DNA from: Terriglobales bacterium
GTDB taxonomy: Bacteria > Acidobacteriota > Terriglobia > Terriglobales > Acidobacteriaceae
DNA: 45,764 nucleotides
Assembly (NCBI GenBank): GCA_035567895.1
Contig: DATMPC010000109.1
Coordinates: 1 to 45,764, forward strand
Direction of reading: 5' to 3'
Shown here in pieces: positions 1 through 8,149 of this stretch. Position 1 is the first letter of the stretch. Every line of letters starts with the position of its first letter. The translations under genes were made by a program, and so were the position numbers. The notes beneath the pieces were generated by a model that did not search any database, had not been told where the DNA came from, and saw nothing but the letters and a program-made list of their open reading frames with translations.

Positions 1-1
1 C

Positions 2-286
2 GCCCGCGAAGTACAACTGAATCGCTTTGCCGCCGCTGGTGAACGCATCTACTCGAATGCACAGATGGGACCGCGCCAAATTCGTACGTACTGTGAACTC
101 TCGAGCGACTGCGAACGCCTGCTGGAACGCGCCATGCAGCAGCAAGGTCTCAGCGCCCGCGCACACGACAGGATTTTGAAGGTGGCCCGAACGATAGCCG
201 ATCTGGATGGAACGGCCGATATCCAGTCGAAACACATCGCCGAAGCCATTCAGTACCGAACTTTGGATCGGAGTTATTGGGCATAA
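2..286 (+). CDS. YifB/ComM-family Mg-chelatase-like AAA+ ATPase, C-terminal end (partial)
   Basis: This open frame runs in from the left edge of the window and ends in TAA at 284-286, so only the last 94 codons are present. The residues match the C-terminal helical domain of YifB/ComM proteins: a QIRTYCEL stretch, then a segment on [19 protein letters not shown], then [13 protein letters not shown] close to the end. In the family this follows a Lon-protease-like domain and a magnesium-chelatase AAA+ module; ComM is a branch-migration helicase in natural transformation. The AAA+ motifs lie outside the window, so activity cannot be judged. Family call is firm; role in this organism is inferred. 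Confidence 0.9.
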   Translation, partial: AREVQLNRFAAAGERIYSNAQMGPRQIRTYCELSSDCERLLERAMQQQGLSARAHDRILKVARTIADLDGTADIQSKHIAEAIQYRTLDRSYWA

Positions 287-349
287 TCATGTCCTGCAAC
301 TCGATTGGATGTAAACCGTAGTGAGCAGTTCTCGTTAAGCATTCCGAGA

Positions 350-1642
350 ATGGGTCAAAGCCAATCCATCCCGCTTACACGCGATTCCGGAACACCTGTT
401 CCTCCTCGTAGTGAGCAGTCCGCAAGCTACGAAGTAGAGCTGAGTAAGCTTGCGGTTCGACTGATGTTTGCTGTAAATGCCAGCGGAGTCGCCATTGCGA
501 TCCAGTCTCCCGCCGATCCCGCGACCATGGTATGCGTTGCGCGTTGCGGAGATACGGCGCCGCCTCTCGGGGCGCTGCTCGATATCAATTCCGGAATCTC
601 GGGAAAAGCGGTTCGGGAGAACCGTACATTGCATAGCGATGACACTGCTACAGATCCGCGTGTGGATAAAGAAGCCTGCGAGCGATTAGGCATCCGTTCA
701 GTAGCCGCTGTGCCGATCTCCAGCGAGTCTCGCTGCGTCGGCATCCTGGAAGTCTTTTCGAACCGACCGGGCGCGTTCGATGCGGCGACCTTGACCCGGA
801 TAGAGGCCGAAGCTCTTCGCTCGTTCGCCTTAGTCGAGGAGCGGCCTTCGGAGACGAAACTACGGGATCCCCAGAATTGGAAACTGAAATCCCCAGGCTT
901 TGAATTGGATCAGGCTGGCCGGCTCTCCGCACTTCAGACTCCATCTACCGAGATCGCGACCAATCACGCCGATCTCCGCTCAAGGATATTGTCGCTGCTG
1001 GATTTCCCAAGTGTCTCAAGAGTTCTAAAGCGCCTCTCGCGATGGATTGCGCTAGCATCAGTAGCTACCTCGCTTGCGTTCTCCGCTCCCCGTTTGCTTC
1101 ACCGCAGGAATGTGACTTCGACCAGTGGCGACACTGCGGCGATTACTGAAAAACACTCGAGCGCGCCTGCTTCGGCCGGCAGTCTCGAATCGACGACAGC
1201 GCTGGTAAGTGATGCCGCTCCGAAAGTACGCGTGTTGATGGCCAAGGCCCTCAGCGGAGATACAGTTGCACAGGTCTCACTCGCAGATCATTACGCGGCA
1301 GGCGACGGAGTAACGAGAGACCGTGTGAAAGCTGCGGTATGGGCGGTGATTGCGCGCGAAAATGGAAACCAAAAGACCGATAAATCTGCCGCAGGGATAC
1401 CACGCAAACTGCAACCCTACGAAGTCGGGCAAGTCCAATTTAATCTCGGGACGATGTTGAGAGACGGAATTGGCACACCGCGCAACCTCGTCAACGCGTA
1501 CGGCTGGTTTTTACTTTCCGAAAAGACAGGCGACGTACGCGCAAGCGCTGCCTTGCTGAATCTGCAACAAGTGATGTCAGCCAGCGAGATCGCAGAGGCT
1601 CAACGCCGGGCCCCGCAGCTGGTTAGTCACCCCAGGAAGTAA
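350..1642 (+). CDS. GAF domain - TM - Sel1-like repeat protein
   Basis: About 430 residues from the ATG at 350; a TTG at 305 in the same frame would add 15 residues, and neither start has a convincing ribosome site. The first 170 residues read as a GAF sensor domain (ISGKAVREN and RSVAAVPI segments, ending in helix-rich residues). One hydrophobic segment near residue 235-250 (WIALASVATSLAFSA) is followed by a Ser/Ala/Thr-rich linker. The C-terminal 130 residues hold two Sel1/TPR-like repeats (HYAAGDGV, LGTMLRDGIGTPRN, YGWFLLSE). Predicted topology is a cytoplasmic GAF domain and an exported Sel1 region. The ligand and partner are unknown. It is convergent with the hydrolase at 1799-3769. Confidence 0.75.
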   Translation: MGQSQSIPLTRDSGTPVPPRSEQSASYEVELSKLAVRLMFAVNASGVAIAIQSPADPATMVCVARCGDTAPPLGALLDINSGISGKAVRENRTLHSDDTATDPRVDKEACERLGIRSVAAVPISSESRCVGILEVFSNRPGAFDAATLTRIEAEALRSFALVEERPSETKLRDPQNWKLKSPGFELDQAGRLSALQTPSTEIATNHADLRSRILSLLDFPSVSRVLKRLSRWIALASVATSLAFSAPRLLHRRNVTSTSGDTAAITEKHSSAPASAGSLESTTALVSDAAPKVRVLMAKALSGDTVAQVSLADHYAAGDGVTRDRVKAAVWAVIARENGNQKTDKSAAGIPRKLQPYEVGQVQFNLGTMLRDGIGTPRNLVNAYGWFLLSEKTGDVRASAALLNLQQVMSASEIAEAQRRAPQLVSHPRK

Positions 1643-1689
1643 ATCTCAACCAATCGAAGGATCGACCGCGCTCGAGCGGGTCGCGTGTG

Positions 1690-1785
1690 TCAGTACCGGC
1701 GGCGGCAGCCGCTACACGTATGTCCCCTCTCAGGCATTAAGCGCACAGGTAACGTTGACCCGGCGGCTACTGCCGCCGGTACTGA
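1690..1785. repeat. Inverted repeat, 24-bp arms (1690-1713 / 1762-1785)
   Basis: The left arm TCAGTACCGGCGGCGGCAGC (continuing to 1713) is the reverse complement of the right arm ending GCCGCCGGTACTGA, with three mismatches over 24 bases and a 48-base spacer. It lies between two convergent genes, so it could act as a transcription barrier for both. The GC-rich arms and spacer look like a dispersed intergenic repeat rather than a simple terminator; there is no T-tract. Confidence 0.75.
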
Positions 1786-1798
1786 TCTTCTCGTCCCG

Positions 1799-3769
1799 TT
1801 AAGGGCCCGTCACCACCGGCAACTCAACAAAACTAGCTTGTCCCAATGTGTGATACAGCTGCTGAGTGGTCTTGCGATAATCCCCCGGCTTTGCCCAAAA
1901 GATGTTCGGAACAAACGTCTGCGGATTGCGGTCGTAGAGCGGGAACCAGCTTGATTGCACCTGCACCATGATCCGGTGACCGGGCAGAAAGACATGGTGG
2001 GCCGTCGGCAGCGAAAATTTGTACAGCAGAGGCTTGTCGGGAGTGATGGCCTTCGGATTCTCCAGACTCTCGCGATAGCGGCCGCGGAAAATGTCAGCGG
2101 AAACCATCAACTGATAGCCCCCCATCGCGGGCTGCTCGGCGACTTCGTCGGGATAGACGTCGATCACCTTCACTACCCAATCTGAATCGGTGCCGCTGGT
2201 GGACGCCACCAGGTTCACTACAGGCTGCCCACTGATCTTCACTGGATCTTTCAGCACGTCGGTCACGAAGGACACGACGTCTTGCCGCCCCGACGGCTCG
2301 CGTTGATCGTCGACTAGCCACTGCGACCATGTCGACCCGGGAAAGTACACAGGAACATTCGGTCTTGAGCGATAGGGCACCGGCTTCGCCGGATCGGAAA
2401 TGTATTCTTCAAACGCGGCATCGCCAGCCTTAGGCGCACTGAGACTCAGTTTACGATCGGCGTTGAAATAGATTGGCTTGCCCTCGACTTTGCAGCCGCT
2501 CTCGCAGCCTGCAGGCCACGCAGGCAGACGCCTCCACGCATTCGTTCCCGTTTCGAAGGCTGAAACCGTGGGAACATCTGCCTTCGGCGCATCGTCCTTC
2601 AGATAGTGCGCGAGGAATGGGCCAAGTATCCGTTGCCGGAAATACAGCGCTGTGTCGCTCCCAAACTTGATCGCCCCCAGCGCGCTGCCTTCGTGGATCT
2701 CCTGGCCGTGGCTCCATGGGCCCATCACCAGGAAGACTTTGTCATTATTTGTGTCTTTGGGCTTTAGCGCTTTGTACACCGCAGGCGCACCGTAGATGTC
2801 TTCCTGGTCCCAAAGGCTATCGACCAGCATCATCGGCACCTTGAGCGGCTGCGCGGCGAGAATCTTATCCATCGCCTGTTCGCGCCAGAAGCTGTCGTAG
2901 CTGGGGTGCTCCAGGATCTTGCGCCAAAAGCCCATTTGTTCCAGCCCATGCTGGCGTCCGAGTTCGCCCGCCGATCCGGCCTGCATGAACTCGTCGTAGT
3001 CATCGTAATGGCTTCTCCACCACTTGAAGTCGTTCTTTCGCGACGACTCCTGTTCGTAAATGTACGGCATGTTCTGTTCGCGGAAAGCACCATTATGGAA
3101 CCAGTCGTCGCCCATCCATCCGTCGACCATCGGATTCATCGGCACGCTCACCTTCAACGCGGGGTGCGGATTCACCAGCGCCATGAGTGGAAGAAATCCG
3201 TCGTAGGAGATTCCAAGAATCCCCACTTTACCGTTCGTCTCGGGAATGTTCTTCACCAGCCAGTCGATGGTGTCGTACGTGTCGGTAGCATGATCCACCG
3301 GCGTCGGATTCAGCGGACCATGTAGCGGCCGCGTCATCACGTAATCGCCTTCAGAATCGTATTTACCCCGAATGTCCTGCACTACGCGGATGTAGCCGCC
3401 CTCCACAATCACGTCCACCGCATTGTCGTAGCCGTTCAGGATCGGACCGAGGTGTGAGCTGTAGGCATGATTCGTCAGCGAATCTGCCTCATAGGGCGTG
3501 CGCGTAAGCAGAATCGGCGCGTGAGTGGCCCCTTTTGGGACAAGGATCACCGTGTGCAGCCGAACACCATCGCGCATCGGGATCATCACTTCGCGACGGC
3601 TGTAGTCCCAACTTGCACTGGCAGGCTCGAACTTTGCGGGAGTTTCGCTAGGAAAGTTCGGGTAAAGAGGCGCGTTCTGCGCCGCGAGTGATGAAGCGAG
3701 TATGAGGACTCCAAATCCAAAGATCGGAGCACTCAACGTAAGAGTGCGGACGACGTGAGTTAGCTTCAT
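1799..3769 (-). CDS. CocE/NonD family secreted hydrolase, alpha-amino-acid ester hydrolase-like
   Basis: 656 residues. An N-terminal signal peptide (about residues 1-30, ending SSLAAQN) is followed by an X-Pro dipeptidyl-peptidase S15-type alpha/beta hydrolase domain and a C-terminal jelly-roll domain (about 410-650). The nucleophile is Ser188 in GISYDG, the acid Asp lies in SLWDQED (321 or 324) and the His is 354 in GPWSHGQ. Segments QDIRGKYDSEGDYVMTRPL and DGWMGDDWFHNGAFR are characteristic of alpha-amino-acid ester hydrolases, which cleave or transfer acyl groups of alpha-amino esters and beta-lactams; the length also fits. The Asp after the nucleophile and the ED pair in WDQED may supply the acidic ammonium-binding cluster of that subfamily. 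The export signal points to a periplasmic or extracellular enzyme. The natural substrate cannot be told from sequence. Confidence 0.9.
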   Translation of the reverse strand: MKLTHVVRTLTLSAPIFGFGVLILASSLAAQNAPLYPNFPSETPAKFEPASASWDYSRREVMIPMRDGVRLHTVILVPKGATHAPILLTRTPYEADSLTNHAYSSHLGPILNGYDNAVDVIVEGGYIRVVQDIRGKYDSEGDYVMTRPLHGPLNPTPVDHATDTYDTIDWLVKNIPETNGKVGILGISYDGFLPLMALVNPHPALKVSVPMNPMVDGWMGDDWFHNGAFREQNMPYIYEQESSRKNDFKWWRSHYDDYDEFMQAGSAGELGRQHGLEQMGFWRKILEHPSYDSFWREQAMDKILAAQPLKVPMMLVDSLWDQEDIYGAPAVYKALKPKDTNNDKVFLVMGPWSHGQEIHEGSALGAIKFGSDTALYFRQRILGPFLAHYLKDDAPKADVPTVSAFETGTNAWRRLPAWPAGCESGCKVEGKPIYFNADRKLSLSAPKAGDAAFEEYISDPAKPVPYRSRPNVPVYFPGSTWSQWLVDDQREPSGRQDVVSFVTDVLKDPVKISGQPVVNLVASTSGTDSDWVVKVIDVYPDEVAEQPAMGGYQLMVSADIFRGRYRESLENPKAITPDKPLLYKFSLPTAHHVFLPGHRIMVQVQSSWFPLYDRNPQTFVPNIFWAKPGDYRKTTQQLYHTLGQASFVELPVVTGP

Positions 3770-3840
3770 GGGCGAAGGAGGTATTGAACATGTGGAAGAC
3801 GCGCGAGGTCAAGGGAGGAGTGGGAATGTCAGCTTTGTGG

Positions 3841-4020
3841 CTGTCATCCTGAAGCCCGAAGTTGGCCGAAGGATCTCCTGAGATCCGTCGGACTTGTTCG
3901 CTATTTCCTGGCATTTCGGCCAGTGCTCAGTAATTTTTCGCCGAAGAGCCACACCGGCAGCATTTGTGGCTGACTCATTCCGGGAGATCCTTCGGCCAAC
4001 ACCAGGCCTCAGGATGACAG
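3841..4020. mobile_element. 180-bp MITE-like element with 40-bp terminal inverted repeats
   Basis: The left end (3841-3880, starting CTGTCATCCTGA) and right end (3981-4020, ending CAGGATGACAG) are inverted copies with a few mismatches and one indel. Both contain the core GTTGGCCGAAGGATCTCC. A second, inverted GGCCGAAA-like block at 3915-3921 lets the left half fold on itself. Compared without gaps to the left end of the GIY-YIG element (22378-22467), 64 of 90 positions are identical by hand count. It contains no reading frame. I read it as a non-autonomous relative of that element, sitting between SodC and the hydrolase. Confidence 0.75.
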
Positions 4021-4061
4021 TGTTTGTAGACGAAATCCACTGAACAACAGTGAAAGTCACC

Positions 4062-4586
4062 CTACTTCGCAATCACACCGCAAGCAATGCGATCACCAGC
4101 GTTGCCCGAAGGATCGGTCTTCATGTCATCCGCCTTGGCATGGATCACGAGCGCAGTGCCACCATTGCTGAACAGAGAATGGCTGTCGGTGCCGAGTGTG
4201 ACGTCAGCATCGTTGACGGTTGTCTTCGCTGTGCCATCGCTGCCGACGGTGAAGTTCTTCATATCGCCGGCATGGTGACCTTCGGGATTTTCGAGTCCGT
4301 GCTTTTTGTTGTCGGGATTGAAATGCGGCCCCGCAGACTTGAAGTCCGGCCCTTCGCACTTTGCATTCTGGTGGATATGTATTGCGTGCTCGCCCGGCGG
4401 CAGATTCTTCGCGTTGAGCTTGATGGTTGCACCCTTCTTGCCGGCAGACGAGACCGTGGCAGTACCAACATCTTCACCCTGGCCATTCTTCAGTTGAACA
4501 GTGGTTCCCTTGCTCTTTGCCTGAGCCGAAACTGCGCAGATGAGCAATCCGCAAAAACAAATCACGAATAATAGACGGGCTTTCAT
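4062..4586 (-). CDS. sodC: Cu/Zn superoxide dismutase, secreted
   Basis: 174 residues from the ATG at 4586, which has an AGGAGAG ribosome site just upstream; the longer open frame to 4748 is not supported. A signal peptide (MKARLLFV to VSAQA, about 1-23) leads into a complete SodC fold. Copper and zinc ligands are visible: His70 and His72 in HIHQ, the bridging His88 in GPHFNP, His96, His104/105 with Asp108 in GHHAGDM, and His149 in VIHAKADD. The disulfide pair is Cys77 and Cys169, and Arg166 in GDRIACG is the substrate-guiding arginine. It dismutates superoxide in the periplasm. It stands alone, with the repeat element at 3841-4020 downstream. Confidence 0.96.
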   Translation of the reverse strand: MKARLLFVICFCGLLICAVSAQAKSKGTTVQLKNGQGEDVGTATVSSAGKKGATIKLNAKNLPPGEHAIHIHQNAKCEGPDFKSAGPHFNPDNKKHGLENPEGHHAGDMKNFTVGSDGTAKTTVNDADVTLGTDSHSLFSNGGTALVIHAKADDMKTDPSGNAGDRIACGVIAK

Positions 4587-4659
4587 TGGCTCTCTCCTGT
4601 ATGCGATGGGAATTCTACTCTTTAGAGGATAAACAGAGGACACGGGACCGACGCGCGCA

Positions 4660-4724
4660 GTGGCACAGCCGCCCTCAGCTGTGGCTCCGCCAAAAGCCGG
4701 CAGGGGCGACGGTGTCTGTGCCAC
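4660..4724. repeat. Short palindromic intergenic repeat
   Basis: The 9-base end GTGGCACAG (4660-4668) is repeated inverted as CTGTGCCAC (4716-4724) around a GC-rich centre that includes CAGCTGTGGCT. It lies between the sodC promoter side and the end of the M16 gene. Nothing in it is coding. It probably belongs to the dispersed repeats of this genome; no second copy was found in the window. Confidence 0.45.
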
Positions 4725-4827
4725 AACAGGGAGGATCCAGAAGTCCACCTCTCAGAACCTAAATCCTGGGTACTCAAGGCTGACCCCCGCGCGAGGGCGG
4801 CGTCGGTCCTGGGTTCCGGACATCTCC

Positions 4828-6288
4828 TTAGTCCTGACCGCCCGTCGGTGCCGGCTTCGCTCCCGGAGGTGCGGTTGGAATGCTGATGTCAAGCTTCGTC
4901 ACCTGCCCGAACTGCGCCAGCGGCTTGTCGAACTCTTTTGGATTGCCCACCACCAGCACCGCCAGCTTGCGCTTGTCGATGTACTTCCGGGCGACGCGAC
5001 TCACTTCCGCGGCTGTCACTTTGTCCACCGCGTCACGGAAGCGCTCGAGGAAGTCTTTTGGATATCCGTACAGCTCATAGATAAGCTGCTCGCCGAGAAT
5101 CTTGTCGGGCGAATCGTACGCAAAGATAAAACCGTTGAGAATCGAGTCCCGTGCCTGCTTGAGTTCCGTTTCAGTCGGAGGCGTGCCGAGCAGGTCGTCG
5201 ATCTGCTGATACAAAGCTGCAACCGCCTTCGCTGTTGACGAACTCTTTGTACCCATGCTGATATCGATCAGCCCGGGATGGTTATATCCGGCACCGATTT
5301 GCCCGCCCACAGAATAGGCCAACGCTTGTCCAGTACGCAGATTCTTGAATAGTCGCGAAGAAAATCCTCCGCCAAAGATCTCGTTCATCACGCGCACCGC
5401 GAAGTAGTCGGGATTATCGCGGCGAATGCCAACACCGAGCATGGCGATCTCACTCTGGTTCGTATCCGTCTTTTCCGCAAGATACACCCCCGGCTTTGGA
5501 CCCGGAACGGGAATATGAGGTGGATCGTATGGTGTGCCCTTCGGTAGCGAGCCAAAAGCTTCGCGCAGACGACTCTCCATCTGCTTCGAATCAAAATCAC
5601 CGACCATGCCGAAGATGATGTTATTGGGAGCGAAGTGGCGCTTGTGCCAGTCGAGCAGATCCTGGCGAGTTACTGCGGCGACGGTCCAGTACTCTGCCTC
5701 GCGGCCATAAGGGCTGTCCTTGCCGTAGCCGAGCTTGGCCGCCTCGCGGCCGGCGATGCTGTCGATCTCGTCGTTCCGTCGCGATATGGCGGTGTTGAGC
5801 CGGCGCTTCGCCAACGCGATCTTGTCTTCGCGAAACACCGGATGCTCGAGCACATCGAGGAAGTCGCCGAATACCTGATCGAAATTCTCTTTCAGGCAAT
5901 TAAAGCTAGCTGAAGTCGTGTCGACACCTGCACCGGTTTCAACCTTCGCGCCGATCGCCTCCAATTCATCGTCGAGCTGATCCCCAGTCTTCTTCTCCGT
6001 CCCGCTCGTGCGCCAACTGGCCGAGTAGATCGACATCATGCCCGTCTTCGCCGCAGGCTCCGAACTTGAGCCGCCCTTGATCAACGCTGACCCGCTGATC
6101 AGCGGGAGCTCATGATCCTCCTGAAGAAAAATAACCATGCCATTCGGTAACTGAATGCGCGTAGGCTCCTGAGGCGTGAACTTCGCCAGCGGAGGAATCG
6201 GGACCTGCTGCCAGCTCTGCTGTGCGAAGGATACGCAACCGGCATAGACAAGCCAGGCAGCCAACAGGTACTTCGTCGTCCGTATCAC
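4828..6288 (-). CDS. M16 family peptidase-like protein lacking the zinc motif (partner subunit)
   Basis: 486 residues with a signal peptide (MIRTTKYLLAAWLVYAGCVSFAQ) and the two-lobed M16 fold. The HxxEH zinc motif expected after KTG at about residue 80 is absent; that position reads GMMSIYSASWRTSGT. The C-terminal lobe is intact (GGGFSSRLFKNLRTGQALAYSVG, the Arg/Tyr-type substrate segment). This is the usual pattern of the non-catalytic half of a heterodimeric M16 protease. The GTG start at 6288 overlaps the TGA of the upstream gene (GTGA), with a GGAGGTGA ribosome site inside that gene, so translation is coupled and a 1:1 complex with the product of 6285-7817 is likely. Predicted periplasmic. 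Confidence 0.93.
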   Translation of the reverse strand: MIRTTKYLLAAWLVYAGCVSFAQQSWQQVPIPPLAKFTPQEPTRIQLPNGMVIFLQEDHELPLISGSALIKGGSSSEPAAKTGMMSIYSASWRTSGTEKKTGDQLDDELEAIGAKVETGAGVDTTSASFNCLKENFDQVFGDFLDVLEHPVFREDKIALAKRRLNTAISRRNDEIDSIAGREAAKLGYGKDSPYGREAEYWTVAAVTRQDLLDWHKRHFAPNNIIFGMVGDFDSKQMESRLREAFGSLPKGTPYDPPHIPVPGPKPGVYLAEKTDTNQSEIAMLGVGIRRDNPDYFAVRVMNEIFGGGFSSRLFKNLRTGQALAYSVGGQIGAGYNHPGLIDISMGTKSSSTAKAVAALYQQIDDLLGTPPTETELKQARDSILNGFIFAYDSPDKILGEQLIYELYGYPKDFLERFRDAVDKVTAAEVSRVARKYIDKRKLAVLVVGNPKEFDKPLAQFGQVTKLDISIPTAPPGAKPAPTGGQD

Positions 6289-7817
6289 CGTTCACCTCCC
6301 GGTCCAGCTGGGCTAGGAGGTGCAGACGGCGCCACGGTTTGGACCACCGCAACCGTCCGATTTGTGCTTGTAAACGTCTTATTGGCCACGCGACGAATGT
6401 CCTCTTTCGTGACTTTTTGCAAACGATCGATGTTGTAGAACAACTCGCGCCAGTTGCCATAGCGCGCCTGGGCAATCGCGAGCTGCGCTGCCAGACCGCC
6501 GTTCTCACCGAGTCCCCGAATCAGATTGGCTTTGGCGCGCGTCTTCACCGTCTGCAATTCGGCGTCACCTACATCCTGCGTCTTCATTCGCTCAATCTCT
6601 TCGCGAAATGCCGTCTGCAGCTCGGGCGGCTTGTGTCCCTGAATGGGAACCGCGTAAAAGCCAAACAGGCTCGGATACTTAATCCCAGGGAAATCCGTAA
6701 ATCCAACTGCTGCCGCCGCGATCTTCTTGTCGCGCACCAGCGACCGATACAATCGCGATGTTCTGCCTTCTGAAAGCAAGTCAGAAATTGCGTCGTACAC
6801 GGCATCATCTGGATCGCGATAGTCCGGGCGATGATAGCCCTCGAGATAAATCGGCTGCGACGGCTCCGGAATCGTAATGTTGCGTTCATCCACTTGCTCC
6901 GGCTCGACTGTATGTAGCTCCTCCGGCTTGGGTTTGGCTGGCAGACGTCCAAAGTATTTCTCTGCAAGTGCGAACACTTCGTCGGGCTTCACGTCTCCCA
7001 CGACCGCAACCGTCATGTTGGAAGCAACGTAGTAAGTGTCGAAGAACTTCTGCGCATCAGTGCGCGTAAGGCTGGCGAGATCCGACGGCCATCCCACATT
7101 GGGGTTGCGATAAGGATGCGCCGCGTATGCCGTCGCCAGGAACTGTTCGATCATGCGCCCAATCGGACTCGAATCCGTCCGCATGCGCCGCTCCTCGAAG
7201 ACGACGTCGCGCTCCTGATAAAACTCCCGCAGCACAGGGTGCAGGAAGCGCTCAGATTCGAGATACGCCCACAACTCCAACCGGTTGGCCGGCATGGAGT
7301 AGAAGTACGAAGTCTCGTCTTCACCCGTGGCGGCATTTAGGTCTTGTCCACCCTGGGCCTCGACGATCTCGCTAAACTCATTCTTCTTTACGTACTTGTC
7401 AGCCTCTTCCTGCGCTTGGAGAAACACCTTCTCCAACTCTTCAATCTTCTTTGGATCGCTCCCGACTCGCTTGAGGCGCTCACGCTGCAGCGCGAGATAT
7501 GCTTCCTCTTCCTTTTCCATCGCCGCTTTTTCTGCCGCGTAGTTCGTGGTACCGATCGTGGGCGTACCCTTGAACGCCATGTGTTCGAACATGTGCGCCA
7601 TGCCGGTCTCGCCTTTTGGATCCTGTGCGGAGCCGGCATCAACGTGGGTGTAGAACGAAAAGACAGGCGCTTCGTGCCGCTCGCAGACCAGGACAGTTAG
7701 TCCATTCGCCAGCGTCTTGACGTGGGTTTTCTTTTCGAAGGAAGCAACATCTTGCGCAGCTGCTGCCGCAGCTAATGCGATAAGCAGAGACAAAGAAAGA
7801 CGAATAACTCGGGACAT
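6285..7817 (-). CDS. M16 family zinc metallopeptidase, catalytic subunit
   Basis: 510 residues from the ATG at 7817, which has an AGGAG site; the in-frame extension to 7862 is unlikely. A signal peptide (MSRVIRLSLSLLIALAAAAAA) precedes the M16 domain. The inverted zinc motif is HMFEH at residues 75-79, and the third zinc ligand is probably a Glu in VFEER near 208-209. The gap between them is about 60 residues longer than usual because of a Glu/Lys-rich helical insertion (about 95-150) that probably forms a coiled-coil arm. The C-terminal lobe carries the LSEGRTSRLYRSLV segment. It is the first gene of a two-gene unit with the zinc-less partner. Predicted periplasmic peptide-degrading or processing enzyme; the substrate is unknown. 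Confidence 0.95.
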   Translation of the reverse strand: MSRVIRLSLSLLIALAAAAAAQDVASFEKKTHVKTLANGLTVLVCERHEAPVFSFYTHVDAGSAQDPKGETGMAHMFEHMAFKGTPTIGTTNYAAEKAAMEKEEEAYLALQRERLKRVGSDPKKIEELEKVFLQAQEEADKYVKKNEFSEIVEAQGGQDLNAATGEDETSYFYSMPANRLELWAYLESERFLHPVLREFYQERDVVFEERRMRTDSSPIGRMIEQFLATAYAAHPYRNPNVGWPSDLASLTRTDAQKFFDTYYVASNMTVAVVGDVKPDEVFALAEKYFGRLPAKPKPEELHTVEPEQVDERNITIPEPSQPIYLEGYHRPDYRDPDDAVYDAISDLLSEGRTSRLYRSLVRDKKIAAAAVGFTDFPGIKYPSLFGFYAVPIQGHKPPELQTAFREEIERMKTQDVGDAELQTVKTRAKANLIRGLGENGGLAAQLAIAQARYGNWRELFYNIDRLQKVTKEDIRRVANKTFTSTNRTVAVVQTVAPSAPPSPAGPGGER

Positions 7818-8149
7818 CGAGTCTCCTTGCGAACTGTCTGCGAAGCTAAATGCAAACTGCACCGGGGGTCAACACGAAGGACAACGAAGAATCGGGCCAT
7901 CGGGTGATCGGGTGAAGTAAGAACTTGGGTCCCTTTGGCGATCAGTGTTCCGGCAAAAGCAGATTTCTTGACATCTCTTCCTCATTGGCCGATCGTCCAA
8001 ATGCGCTTGCCTTTCACTTCACCCGATCACCGGATGGCCCGATTACCTGATTCGCCCCTGCCCTTTCGTGCTGGCAACTCTGCTCCCAGCAGGGCATAAT
8101 TGCCCGAGCGCTGCCGTTCTGAACCAAAAACCCCCAAGGAGCAGATTCC
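7818..8149. other. Intergenic region with 29-bp inverted repeat
   Basis: 332 bases between divergent genes. It holds an inverted pair: 7890-7918 (AATCGGGCCATCGGG through GGTGAAGT) and 8016-8044, its reverse complement with one mismatch, 97 bases apart. A related single arm lies at 43146-43174. Promoters for the M16 operon and the pseudokinase gene must lie here but no clear -35/-10 pair stood out. Confidence 0.7.
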
